NCBI GenBank assembly: GCA_902557935.1
Contig: CACECJ010000001.1
Location: 124,001 to 188,000 of the forward strand
DNA length: 64,000 nt
From: an uncultured Pelagibacteraceae bacterium
GTDB taxonomy: Bacteria > Pseudomonadota > Alphaproteobacteria > Pelagibacterales > Pelagibacteraceae
Direction of reading: 5' to 3'
Of the stretch, positions 34,702 through 44,506 are shown piece after piece. Under the pieces are notes generated by a model that made no database searches, had not been told where the DNA came from, and saw only the letters and a list, made by a program, of their open reading frames with translations. The position numbers were made by a program, and so were the translations under genes. The stretch's first letter is position 1; the number at the start of each line of letters is the position of its first letter.

Positions 34702-35601
34702 ATGGTCAAATCTTTTATCGTTGACGATAATTTTAATGATTCTCGTCTAGACAAATGGTTCAAAATTAATGTGATAAGTCTACCACATTCCTTAATAGAA
34801 AAAATTATAAGACAGAACAAAATCAAAGTTAATAAAAAAAAAACTAAGTCATCATATAGATTACAAACTGGAGACTTGATTGAAATTTATGATATTTCTA
34901 AATTCAAACCTACTGATAATAAAAAAAAGATCAAGTATTTGCCAAAAAAAAAAGAAATCGGGATTTATAATGAATATGTTATAGAAGATAACGAAAATTT
35001 TGTAGTTTTAAATAAACCATCAGGTATTCCAGTCCAATCAGGTACAAAATCATTTAAAAACATTATAGATATATTAAAAAACTCTGAATATTTCGAAAAT
35101 TCAAAACCTTTCATTGTCCATAGATTAGATAAAGAAACATCTGGAGTTTTGATAATTGCTAAAAATAGAAGATACGCTCAGTTATTTACTTCACTTTTTA
35201 GGATAAGGAAAATTCATAAAACCTATTTAGCGTTAGTGTATGGAAAAGTTGACGACTCTATAAAAGTGATGAAAGATAATTTAGTTTATTATGAAAATAA
35301 TAAAAAAATTTCTCAAAAGGCAATATCAAATATTAAAATCATCAAGTCGAACGAAGGTTATTCTTACTTAGAGTTAAATCCAATTACTGGAAGAAAGCAT
35401 CAATTAAGAAAACAGTTACTTAATATTGGTTTTCCAATAATAGGAGACGATAAATATTTCTTAAGTGATAGAAAAAGATTAAAAATAAAAAATCTTATGT
35501 TACATGCATATAAAATAAAATTTATGATTAACAATACTCAATATAATTTCAAAGCAAAATACAACAAACCATTTGAAGATTTTCTTAAAAAAAATATCTA
35601 A
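34702..35601 (+). CDS. RluA-family 23S rRNA pseudouridine synthase (RluC-like)
   Basis: S4-like N-terminus; FIVHRLDKETSGVLIIAKN catalytic motif. Confidence 0.9.
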   Translation: MVKSFIVDDNFNDSRLDKWFKINVISLPHSLIEKIIRQNKIKVNKKKTKSSYRLQTGDLIEIYDISKFKPTDNKKKIKYLPKKKEIGIYNEYVIEDNENFVVLNKPSGIPVQSGTKSFKNIIDILKNSEYFENSKPFIVHRLDKETSGVLIIAKNRRYAQLFTSLFRIRKIHKTYLALVYGKVDDSIKVMKDNLVYYENNKKISQKAISNIKIIKSNEGYSYLELNPITGRKHQLRKQLLNIGFPIIGDDKYFLSDRKRLKIKNLMLHAYKIKFMINNTQYNFKAKYNKPFEDFLKKNI

Positions 35602-36209
35602 ATATTGTTAATATTATTTATAAAAATATTTGCTAAACTTATTTCAAATTTCTTAGGTTTTATTGAAATTAATTTAAAAATAGAAGTAACCTTTTTATTA
35701 TCTAAACCACAAGGAATAATTTTTAAATATTGATTTAAATTATTTGATATATTTATTGAACAACCATGATAAGCAACCCATCGAGATACTCTGATACCTA
35801 TTGCTGCAATTTTTTTATCTTTAACCCATATGCCTATATTTTTCTTATCTTTTTTAGATTTAATTTTAAAGCTTTTTAAAAATTGTATTATACTTTCTTC
35901 TATTGAATTAATAAATTTTCTTATATCCCTCTTTCTTTTGTTCAAGTCGATGACAAAGTAAATTATTTTTTGACCAGGGTTGTGCAATGTAATTTTGCCT
36001 CCTCTATTTGATTTAACTATTTTAATTTTTTTATCTATTACATCTTTTTTGTTAAAACTCACCCCGGCGCTATAAGTGGTTGGATGCTCTAGGATCCATA
36101 ATAATTCTCTATTTGTACCATTTTTAACTTCCTCAACTCTTTTATTGAGATAAAGCATTGCCATTTTATAGGGTATGCGTTTTTTACTAATTTTAATTTC
36201 TATACTCAT
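35598..36209 (-). CDS. lipB: Lipoyl(octanoyl) transferase
   Basis: LWILEHPTTYSAG; RGGKITLHNPGQKIIYFVIDL; KIAAIGIRVSRWVAYHGCSINI. Confidence 0.93.
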   Translation of the reverse strand: MSIEIKISKKRIPYKMAMLYLNKRVEEVKNGTNRELLWILEHPTTYSAGVSFNKKDVIDKKIKIVKSNRGGKITLHNPGQKIIYFVIDLNKRKRDIRKFINSIEESIIQFLKSFKIKSKKDKKNIGIWVKDKKIAAIGIRVSRWVAYHGCSINISNNLNQYLKIIPCGLDNKKVTSIFKLISIKPKKFEISLANIFINNINNI

Positions 36210-36269
36210 TTAATTTGAATTTTATCATTATATAGACTAATAGTCTCAAAAAAACTTAAAGAGGTATTT

Positions 36270-37649
36270 ATGACTTTACCAAAAACAACAGAGGCAAAAA
36301 AAGTCAATTTGGATTTTAATAAAGAATTTATCAATACTTTTACTCAAAATATTGAGAGCAGAAATGTTGAATTTATCAATCAAACACTAAAAGATTTGCA
36401 CGAGGCAGATGTTGCTAATTTAATTGAAAATTTAAATCCTGATACAAGAAACAAATTAATTGAAATTGAGTCGTTTAATATTGATCCTGAAATTTTTATT
36501 GAATTAAACGAGTCAATTCAAAGTGAAGTTTTACAATTACTTTCAATAGAATCTCTTATTAAAATAATAAAAAGATTAGAGTCAGATAATGCTATTAAAA
36601 TTCTTGAAAATCTATCAAAAGAAATAAAAGAAAAAGTTTTAGAAAAACTTCCCCCAAAAGATAAATTTTTACTTCAAGAGGGATTAAGTTACCCTGAAGA
36701 CTCAGCAGCAAGAATAATGCAAAGAGAATTTACAGCAGTTCCAAGTAATTGGACTGTGGGGCAAACTATAGATTATTTAAGAGAAAACAAAGATTTACCT
36801 GAAGAATTCTTAGAAATATTTATCGTTGATAATGATTTTAAACCAATTGGGACTGTTCCTTCATCAAGAGTGTTAAGGACATCTAGAGATTTAAAAATGA
36901 ACTCTATAATGAGAGAAATGCCAGTCTTAATTTCTGTCAATATGGATAAAGAAGAAGTTGGTCTTACTTTTGAGAATTATAACTTAGTCTCCGCAGGAGT
37001 AGTAAATAAAGAAAATAAATTAGTTGGAATGATTACAGCTGATGATGTTGTAACAGTTGTTCAAGAAGAAGCAGAGGAAGATGCTTTACGTTTAGCAGGT
37101 GTTGGTGATGAGGAAATCACCGATAGCGTTATGTTAAAAACAAAAAGAAGATTCAATTGGTTACTATTAAATTTATTCACAGCTTTACTTGCCACTTGGG
37201 TTATAAGCTTTTTTGGTGCTTCAATTGAACAAATGGTAGCCTTAGCTTTTCTTATGCCAATAGTTGCATCAATGGGAGGAAACGCTGGGATGCAAACTTT
37301 GGCAGTTACTATTCGAGCAATAGCTACTAAAGAGTTATCAAAAAGTAATTTTAATAAAGTAGTTGGTAAGGAATTTCTAATAGGCATATTGAATGGGATA
37401 ATTTTTGCAATAATAACTGCGGTAATAGTACAATTATGGTTTAAAGAATTAAATCTCTCACTTTTGATTGGCATTTCAATGATCTTGAATATGATTGTTG
37501 CAGGATTGTTTGGTATTTTAGTCCCAGTATCATTAAAAAAATTAAATATTGACCCCGCTTTAGCTTCTAGTGTTTTTGTTACAACTATTACAGATGTTAT
37601 TGGATTTCTTTCTTTTCTAGGATTAGGATCTTTTTATTTTTTAAATTAG
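36270..37649 (+). CDS. mgtE: Magnesium transporter MgtE
   Basis: MgtE N domain, CBS region and FLMPIVASMGGNAGMQTLAV TM motif. Confidence 0.95.
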   Translation: MTLPKTTEAKKVNLDFNKEFINTFTQNIESRNVEFINQTLKDLHEADVANLIENLNPDTRNKLIEIESFNIDPEIFIELNESIQSEVLQLLSIESLIKIIKRLESDNAIKILENLSKEIKEKVLEKLPPKDKFLLQEGLSYPEDSAARIMQREFTAVPSNWTVGQTIDYLRENKDLPEEFLEIFIVDNDFKPIGTVPSSRVLRTSRDLKMNSIMREMPVLISVNMDKEEVGLTFENYNLVSAGVVNKENKLVGMITADDVVTVVQEEAEEDALRLAGVGDEEITDSVMLKTKRRFNWLLLNLFTALLATWVISFFGASIEQMVALAFLMPIVASMGGNAGMQTLAVTIRAIATKELSKSNFNKVVGKEFLIGILNGIIFAIITAVIVQLWFKELNLSLLIGISMILNMIVAGLFGILVPVSLKKLNIDPALASSVFVTTITDVIGFLSFLGLGSFYFLN

Positions 37650-38461
37650 ATATTATCAATTAATCTAACGTTTTTAATATAGTAGGCAATAAATAGGTTG
37701 AATTTTTTGCTTTGTCTTTTAATTTTTTTAAAATTTTTAGTATTATAATTTTCTAAATAATCTATTTTACTCACACCTAAATTTTTCAAGTCTTTTTTAA
37801 TTTTATTTAGATTAAATAAATTATAATTTTTTTTAATTTTTTTCTTTAAATTATGTAAATAATAGTAAATGTTAGATGCAATCTTCATTTGATTTTCATC
37901 AAGATTTGAATTTCTTGTTGAGAAAGCTACGCCATTATTTTCTCTTATAGTTTTACATTCAATAATCTTAGATTTAATCTTTCTTTTTTTAATATGTTTT
38001 TTTATTAGATACAATTGTTGATAATCTTTTTTCCCTAAAAAAATATATTTAGGTTTAATTATTTCTAAAAATCTATTAACTACATTTAAAACACCTTCAA
38101 AATGACCTCTTCTGAATCTACCGCATAATTTTTTTGATAATTTATCTAAGTAAACTTTTTCCTTTGGTTTAAATCCGTATATGTCTTTAAATGTGGGAAT
38201 ATATAAGTAATTAATTCTTAATTTTTTTAGCTTTTTTAAGTCTGTCGTCGTACTTCTTGGATAGGATTTAAAATCACTTTTTTTATTGAATTGTTTAGGA
38301 TTTACAAAAATTGAGACTAAAGTTTTAAACTGAGATTTCTTAGATTTTTTGATCAATGAAATATGCCCTTTATGTAATCCGCCCATCGTAGGTACAAATG
38401 ATATCCCTTTAGTTTTTAAGATCTCTTTCTGAAGTGAATGTTTATCTTTAAATATTTTCAT
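37646..38461 (-). CDS. panC: Pantothenate synthetase
   Basis: FVPTMGGLHKGHISLIKKSK; SIFVNPKQF; LCGRFRRGHFEGVLNVVNRF; FLGKKDYQQL. Confidence 0.93.
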   Translation of the reverse strand: MKIFKDKHSLQKEILKTKGISFVPTMGGLHKGHISLIKKSKKSQFKTLVSIFVNPKQFNKKSDFKSYPRSTTTDLKKLKKLRINYLYIPTFKDIYGFKPKEKVYLDKLSKKLCGRFRRGHFEGVLNVVNRFLEIIKPKYIFLGKKDYQQLYLIKKHIKKRKIKSKIIECKTIRENNGVAFSTRNSNLDENQMKIASNIYYYLHNLKKKIKKNYNLFNLNKIKKDLKNLGVSKIDYLENYNTKNFKKIKRQSKKFNLFIAYYIKNVRLIDNI

Positions 38462-38499
38462 TTCTATAAAGCAATGATAATAACTATTATAAGAATCAT

Positions 38500-39315
38500 A
38501 TGATAAAACAAGCCATTATTCCATTAGCAGGATTAGGGACTAGAATGCTTCCTTTGACAAGTGTGATACCTAAAGAGTTAATGCCAATCAATGGTAAACC
38601 AAATTTACAATATATATTAGACGAATGTATTGATGCAGGTGTAAAGGAATTTATCTTTATAATCTCAAAAAAAAAACTATCAATAAAAAAATATTTTTTT
38701 AATGACAATTTTTATAAGAAAATATTAAAGAAAAAAAAAGATAAAAGATTATTTGAAGAGTATAAAAAAATTAAAAGATATCAAAAAATGATTAAATTTG
38801 TTTATCAAAATAAACCTAGAGGAACAGGGGACGCAGTTTTAAAATGTAAAAAATTTATTAAAAATAAATATTTTTTAATGTTATTACCTGACGACTTAAT
38901 AACAAGAAAAAACTGTTCTAAAGAAATGATACAATTACATAAAAAAACTAATGGATCTATAATTGCCACAAAAAGAGTAGAAAGAAAAACAGTTTCAAGA
39001 TGGGGAATTTTATCAATCAAAAATAAAAAAAAAAATTACTTTCAAATTAAAGATGTAGTAGAGAAACCAAGCATCAAAAAAGCACCTTCAAATTTCGCAA
39101 TTATTGGAAGATATATACTAACGACAAAAATTTTTAATGAAATTAAAAAATTAAAACCAGGTCAAGGTGGAGAGATACATATTACTGACGCAATTAGAAG
39201 GTTAATTAAAAAAGAAAATAAATTTTATGGAAATATTTTTACAGGTAAATATTTAGATTGTGGTACTTTAAGTGGATATATTAATTCAGGTATTCAAATA
39301 TTTAAGAGGAAATAA
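38500..39315 (+). CDS. galU: UTP-glucose-1-phosphate uridylyltransferase
   Basis: AIIPLAGLGTRMLPLTSVIPKELMPI; VEKPSIKKAPSNFAIIGRYIL. Confidence 0.94.
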   Translation: MIKQAIIPLAGLGTRMLPLTSVIPKELMPINGKPNLQYILDECIDAGVKEFIFIISKKKLSIKKYFFNDNFYKKILKKKKDKRLFEEYKKIKRYQKMIKFVYQNKPRGTGDAVLKCKKFIKNKYFLMLLPDDLITRKNCSKEMIQLHKKTNGSIIATKRVERKTVSRWGILSIKNKKKNYFQIKDVVEKPSIKKAPSNFAIIGRYILTTKIFNEIKKLKPGQGGEIHITDAIRRLIKKENKFYGNIFTGKYLDCGTLSGYINSGIQIFKRK

Positions 39316-40620
39316 ATGAAACTATGTATGATAGGCACTGGCTACGTTGGATTAGTAAGTGGTGTTTGCTTTGCAGACATAGGCAATCAAGTCGTATGTG
39401 TTGATAAAGATAAAACTAAAATAGATAAACTTAATTTTGGTGTCTCCCCAATCTATGAGCCAGGGTTAGACGAATTAATAAAAAAAAATTTTTTAGCTAA
39501 ACGCCTTTCGTTTACTACAAATATGAATAAAGCTATTAGTAAGTCAGATATAATTTTTATATGTGTGGGAACACCTACAAGAAAAGGATCAATCAAAGTT
39601 GATTTATCTTTTGTTAATAAATGTACAAAAGAAATATTTAAATATTCAAAAAGAAAAAAAATTATTGTAACCAAGTCTACTGTTCCAGTAGGAACAGGCG
39701 ATGAAATTGAAAAAATTTTAAAAAAAAAGAAAAAACTTTTTACAGTAATCTCTAATCCTGAATTCTTAAGAGAAGGAGAAGCAATACGTGATTTTAGATA
39801 TCCTGATAGAATCGTAATAGGATCCAACGAAAAAAAAGCCTTTAACACTATGAGAAAACTTTATGCACCATTAATTAATAAAGGCTCAAAATTTTTTACT
39901 ACTTCAAGAAGAGGAGCTGAACTAATAAAGTATGCATCAAATGCTTTTCTTGCAACCAAAATTACTTTTATAAATGAACTTGCTAATTTGTGTGAAAAAA
40001 CAGGAGTAAATATAGAAGATATCTCTTTAGGAATGGGTTCTGATAGCAGAATAGGCGGTAGATTTTTACGAGCTGGCCCAGCTTATGGTGGGTCATGTTT
40101 TCCGAAAGATACTAAAGGACTTGTTTCAGCAGCAGATAAATTTAATATAAACCTATCTGTTGTTAAATCAGTTATTAAATCAAATCAAGAAAGATCAAAT
40201 TTACTAACTCAAAGAATTCATAAAATTTTAGGCTCAAATATAAGAAATAAAAAAATTTCTTTTTTAGGCGTTACATTTAAACCAAATACTGACGATATGA
40301 GAGATTCTTCTAGTCTCAAAATGATTCCTTATCTTTGTAAAAAGGGTGCAAAAGTTAGGTATTACGATCCATCTGGAGAAAAGAATGAGTTTAAAAAGAT
40401 TAAAAACTGCAATTACAGAAACAATATAAAATCTAGTTGTAATGGTGCAGATTTAATAGTTTTACTCACCGAATGGGATGAATTTAAATCAATAGATTTC
40501 AAAAAAGTTGTTAAAAATACTAAATTTAAAGTGTTTGATTTAAGAAACCTTTATTCTGCTGAAGAAATGAAAAAAAATAAGATCAAATATTACTCTGTTG
40601 GCAGACCAGACGCTAATTAA
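39316..40620 (+). CDS. UDP-glucose 6-dehydrogenase
   Basis: MIGTGYVGLVSGVCFADIGNQVVCVDKD; NPEFLREGEAIRDF; AGPAYGGSCFPKDTKGL. Confidence 0.95.
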   Translation: MKLCMIGTGYVGLVSGVCFADIGNQVVCVDKDKTKIDKLNFGVSPIYEPGLDELIKKNFLAKRLSFTTNMNKAISKSDIIFICVGTPTRKGSIKVDLSFVNKCTKEIFKYSKRKKIIVTKSTVPVGTGDEIEKILKKKKKLFTVISNPEFLREGEAIRDFRYPDRIVIGSNEKKAFNTMRKLYAPLINKGSKFFTTSRRGAELIKYASNAFLATKITFINELANLCEKTGVNIEDISLGMGSDSRIGGRFLRAGPAYGGSCFPKDTKGLVSAADKFNINLSVVKSVIKSNQERSNLLTQRIHKILGSNIRNKKISFLGVTFKPNTDDMRDSSSLKMIPYLCKKGAKVRYYDPSGEKNEFKKIKNCNYRNNIKSSCNGADLIVLLTEWDEFKSIDFKKVVKNTKFKVFDLRNLYSAEEMKKNKIKYYSVGRPDAN

Positions 40621-41077
40621 GTTCAAATATAGCGTCAACTTCTACAGCAACTCCTAAAGGTAAACTATTTACACTTACTGCAGCTCTTGTATGTTCACCT
40701 TTTTTTTCAAAAATTTTAGCTATTATATCTGATGCACCATTTATAATTTTAGGCTGATCTTTAAAATCATCTGCTGAGTTGACGTAACCAGTTAGTTTCA
40801 CACAAGTTTTAATTTTATTAAGATCTCCATCACAAGCTTTTTTAACGTGCGCGATTATACTCAATCCACATCTTTCAGCGGCCATATAACCCTGTTCTAA
40901 ATTTAAATCTTTACCTATTTTACCGGTGATAAGTTTTGCATTTTTATCTATTGATACTTGTCCAGATATAAATAGTAATTTTCCAACAATTTTAGTGGCA
41001 ACGTATGCACCAACTGGTCCTTTTGGATCAGGTAAAATAATATTTAATTTTTTAAGATTATCATCGATAATACTCAT
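40613..41077 (-). CDS. RidA/YjgF-family protein
   Basis: GPVGAYVATKIVGKLLFISGQVSID; C-terminal HTRAAVSVNSLPLGVAVEVDAIFEL. Confidence 0.9.
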   Translation of the reverse strand: MSIIDDNLKKLNIILPDPKGPVGAYVATKIVGKLLFISGQVSIDKNAKLITGKIGKDLNLEQGYMAAERCGLSIIAHVKKACDGDLNKIKTCVKLTGYVNSADDFKDQPKIINGASDIIAKIFEKKGEHTRAAVSVNSLPLGVAVEVDAIFELN

Positions 41078-41079
41078 TT

Positions 41080-41292
41080 TTATTTACTCAATTTTTTCTT
41101 AACCCAATCAGTAAGTTTTGAGTCTGTATTAAGTTTTTTTGATCCTTTCTTACCTAGATCAATACTTTTATCTTTTACACATTTAGACCATTCAATTGGT
41201 TTATCAATCAAATCTTTGCACTTTTTTTCATCAGAAAATAAATTTGTTACGAAAAAAATATTTAAAAAGATAATTAAGATTATGTATTTCAT
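41080..41292 (-). CDS. Small putative secreted Lys-rich protein (70 aa)
   Basis: Hydrophobic signal-like N-terminus then charged DEKKCKDLIDKPIEWSKCVKDKS; two Cys in the mature part. Confidence 0.6.
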   Translation of the reverse strand: MKYIILIIFLNIFFVTNLFSDEKKCKDLIDKPIEWSKCVKDKSIDLGKKGSKKLNTDSKLTDWVKKKLSK

Positions 41293-43856
41293 TTTTTACG
41301 ACCTTTCTTTTTAGTTTTATCGTATTCTTTTCTTTTTTCAATTAATATAAGCGCCTCTTCCATAGTAAGATCATTTGGATCTTTTTCTTCTGGGATGGTT
41401 GCATTAAGAGATTTATATTTTATGTAGGGTCCATATTGACCTTTCATAATTCTCACTGGTTTTTTATCCTCTGGATGTTCACCAAGATCTTTTATTAATG
41501 AAGAGGAAATTCTCCCCGGCTTAGCTTCAGCTATTAATGTTATTGCCCGATTGATTCCAATAGAAAAAAGATCTTCAATATTTTCAAGTCTTGCAGATTT
41601 GTTTTCACATTTAAGATAAGGACCAAATCTTCCAGAATTTAATGTTATATCCTGACCATTATCAGGATGTTGTCCTAATACTTTAGGAAGAGAGCATAAA
41701 TATTTTGCTTTATTTAAATCAACACTGTCAACATCTATACCTTTTGGAATTGATACATTTTGAAGATGTTCATTCTCATTTTTTTTCTTTCTGCCTTTTT
41801 TCTTTTTTGTTTCTAATTCATCTTTTTCTTTTTCATATTGTAAGTAGGGACCGAATCTACCATTCTTTAAATAAATGTCTTTACCTTTTTCGTTTTGACC
41901 TAGTAATTTAGGTTCTGCTAAGTTATATTGAGCTGCAGCTTTGGCTTTAGATAAAGGTCTAGTAAATTTGCACTCTGGATAATTTGAACATCCTATAAAA
42001 GCACCACCTCTAAAACTATTTTTTAGACTTAGTTCTCCATTGGAACACAACTTACATTTTCGATCGATTGCGTCTTTATCATCTCTTTCAAAAATTAAAG
42101 CCCCTAAACTTTCATTTAATAAGTCTAATACTTCTCTAGTTCTCTTTTCTTTAACTTTTCCCACATTTTCATAAAAATCTTTCCAAAAATTATTCAAAAC
42201 TTGAACCCATTCAATCTTACCACTAGTGATTTCATCTAACTGATTTTCTAGGTCTGCAGTAAAATTATAATCTACGTATTTAGAGAATAATTTCTCTAAA
42301 AAAGCTGAAATTAGCTTGCCTCTATCAGTTGGATTAAACCTTTTATTAATCAATTCCACATAATTTCTAGTTGATAATACTGAAATAATACTAGCGTAAG
42401 TGGAGGGTCTACCAATGCCTAACTCCTCCATTTTTTTTACTAAACTAGCTTCAGAGTAACGTGGCGGTGGATCTGTAAAGTGCTGTTCATCATGTAATTT
42501 AAGTATGCTAATTTCTTCACCAACTTTGACTTCAGGCAAAATATTTTTTGCATCTTCGTCAGTTTCTTGAACTTGATAAATTTTAAGAAATCCATCAAAT
42601 TTTACTACTGAGCCGCTAGCTCTAAAATTAATTTTATTATCAATTGACGAAATAATTATCGTATTTCTATCAAATTCTGCTGGTGTCATTTGAGATGATA
42701 AGGCTCTACTCCAAATTAATTCATAGAGTTTAAATTGATCTGCGTTTACATATTTTTTGATGTCAGAGGGTTTTCTACTTATATTAGTTGGTCTAATTGC
42801 TTCATGAGCTTCTTGAGCGTTCTTTGCTTTTTTTCCAGTATAACTATTCGGTGCCTCTGGCAAATATTTATCACCATAATCATCAGTAATGAATTTCCTA
42901 AAATCTTCAATTGCTTCTTTTGAAATATTAGTCCCATCAGTTCTCATATAAGTAATTAATCCGGTAGTTTCACCCTCGATATCTACTCCTTGATACAGTC
43001 GTTGTGCAATTTGCATTGTTCTGGAAGCTCCAAAACCAAATCGTCCTGAAGCAGTTTGCTGTAAGGTAGAAGTGGTAAAAGGGGCTAGGGGATTACGTCT
43101 AAACACTTTTGTGTTTACATCTGTAATTTTAAATTTTGTTTTATTGATTACATTAACTGCTTTTTGTATTTCTTCTTTATTTTTGAAAGTAAATTTTTCT
43201 ATTTTTTCTCCATTAAATAAACTTAATTTTGAAAAAATATTTTTATTATTTTTATTTGTAAAGTCTGACGTAATAGTCCAATATTCATCTGGTTTAAATA
43301 ATTCTATTTCTTTTTCTCTTTCAGTTATAAGCTTTAAGGCTACAGATTGAACTCTTCCTGCTGATTTTGATCCAGGTAATTTGGTCCAAAGAATTGGAGA
43401 GATATTAAATCCAACAAGATAATCTAACGCTCGTCTAGCTAAGTAAGCTTCGACTAAAGGCAAATGGATTTGTCTTGGATTTTTTATAGCATCAAGTATT
43501 GCTTTTTTAGTAATTTCATTAAAGACAACTCTTTCTAAATTTTTATCTTTGAGTAGTTTCTTTTTTTCCAGAACTTCTTTAACGTGCCAAGCTATAGCTT
43601 CACCTTCACGATCTGGGTCCGTTGCTAAAATAATCTTATCTGAGTCTTCAGCAGCATTCGTAATTTCTTTTAAATATTTTTTTGAAAAAGAATCAATTTC
43701 CCACTCCATTTGAAATTTATTTTCTGGATCGACCGATCCATTTTTTGAGGGCAAATCTCTTATATGACCATAACTTGCTAAAACTAAATAATCTTTTCCT
43801 AAATATTTATTTATTGTTTTTGCTTTAGCTGGACTTTCAACAATTACTAAGTTCAT
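41289..43856 (-). CDS. topA: DNA topoisomerase I
   Basis: MNLVIVESPAKAKTINKYLGKDYLVLASYGHIRDLP; ATDPDREGEAIAWH; zinc-finger repeats; internal ATG preferred over ORF start 43892. Confidence 0.96.
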   Translation of the reverse strand: MNLVIVESPAKAKTINKYLGKDYLVLASYGHIRDLPSKNGSVDPENKFQMEWEIDSFSKKYLKEITNAAEDSDKIILATDPDREGEAIAWHVKEVLEKKKLLKDKNLERVVFNEITKKAILDAIKNPRQIHLPLVEAYLARRALDYLVGFNISPILWTKLPGSKSAGRVQSVALKLITEREKEIELFKPDEYWTITSDFTNKNNKNIFSKLSLFNGEKIEKFTFKNKEEIQKAVNVINKTKFKITDVNTKVFRRNPLAPFTTSTLQQTASGRFGFGASRTMQIAQRLYQGVDIEGETTGLITYMRTDGTNISKEAIEDFRKFITDDYGDKYLPEAPNSYTGKKAKNAQEAHEAIRPTNISRKPSDIKKYVNADQFKLYELIWSRALSSQMTPAEFDRNTIIISSIDNKINFRASGSVVKFDGFLKIYQVQETDEDAKNILPEVKVGEEISILKLHDEQHFTDPPPRYSEASLVKKMEELGIGRPSTYASIISVLSTRNYVELINKRFNPTDRGKLISAFLEKLFSKYVDYNFTADLENQLDEITSGKIEWVQVLNNFWKDFYENVGKVKEKRTREVLDLLNESLGALIFERDDKDAIDRKCKLCSNGELSLKNSFRGGAFIGCSNYPECKFTRPLSKAKAAAQYNLAEPKLLGQNEKGKDIYLKNGRFGPYLQYEKEKDELETKKKKGRKKKNENEHLQNVSIPKGIDVDSVDLNKAKYLCSLPKVLGQHPDNGQDITLNSGRFGPYLKCENKSARLENIEDLFSIGINRAITLIAEAKPGRISSSLIKDLGEHPEDKKPVRIMKGQYGPYIKYKSLNATIPEEKDPNDLTMEEALILIEKRKEYDKTKKKGRKK

Positions 43857-43924
43857 TAATTGTTTATTTTCAAAATTAAACGAGTTTGTCAAATTTATTA
43901 TTTAAAAACTAGAAAAGACAGCAA

Positions 43925-44506
43925 TTATAACTTAATTTTATTTTCTGTAGAACTTTTAAGTCTTAAAATATTTTCTTTATGGGTAAAAAGAATCATCACA
44001 AAAAAAATAAAAAGTATTAGGATATTGTTATTTATTTCGTAAAAATATGCATAGAGAAAAACTATTAACGAAGAAATCATTGAAGATAATGATGCAAATC
44101 TAAATAATAACGATAAAGAAATCCACGCTATAATAAAAATTAAAAAAAATTTATTAGATAAAGCTAAAATTACTCCAAGGTAAGTTGCTACACCTTTTCC
44201 TCCTTTAAATTTTAACCAAACAGGAAAAATATGTCCGATGAAACAAATTAATGCAGATAGAGAGGTTAAGTCTTCAAAATAAAATATCGTTATATAAACT
44301 GAAATATATCCTTTAAATAAATCAAGAGCTAACGTAGTTATTGCGAGAAATTTATTTCCAGTTCTAAGCACATTTGTAGTTCCGATATTGCCAGAGCCAA
44401 CAGTTCTAATATCTTTTTTTAGAAATATCCTAGTTAAGAGTAATCCAAATGGTATTGATCCCAAAAGGTATGAGTAAATTGCTACAATAATTAAATCCAT
44501 GTCCAT
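43925..44506 (-). CDS. plsY: Glycerol-3-phosphate acyltransferase PlsY
   Basis: YLLGSIPFGLLLTR; GSGNIGTTNVLRTG; FKGGKGVATYLGV. Confidence 0.95.
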   Translation of the reverse strand: MDMDLIIVAIYSYLLGSIPFGLLLTRIFLKKDIRTVGSGNIGTTNVLRTGNKFLAITTLALDLFKGYISVYITIFYFEDLTSLSALICFIGHIFPVWLKFKGGKGVATYLGVILALSNKFFLIFIIAWISLSLLFRFASLSSMISSLIVFLYAYFYEINNNILILFIFFVMILFTHKENILRLKSSTENKIKL

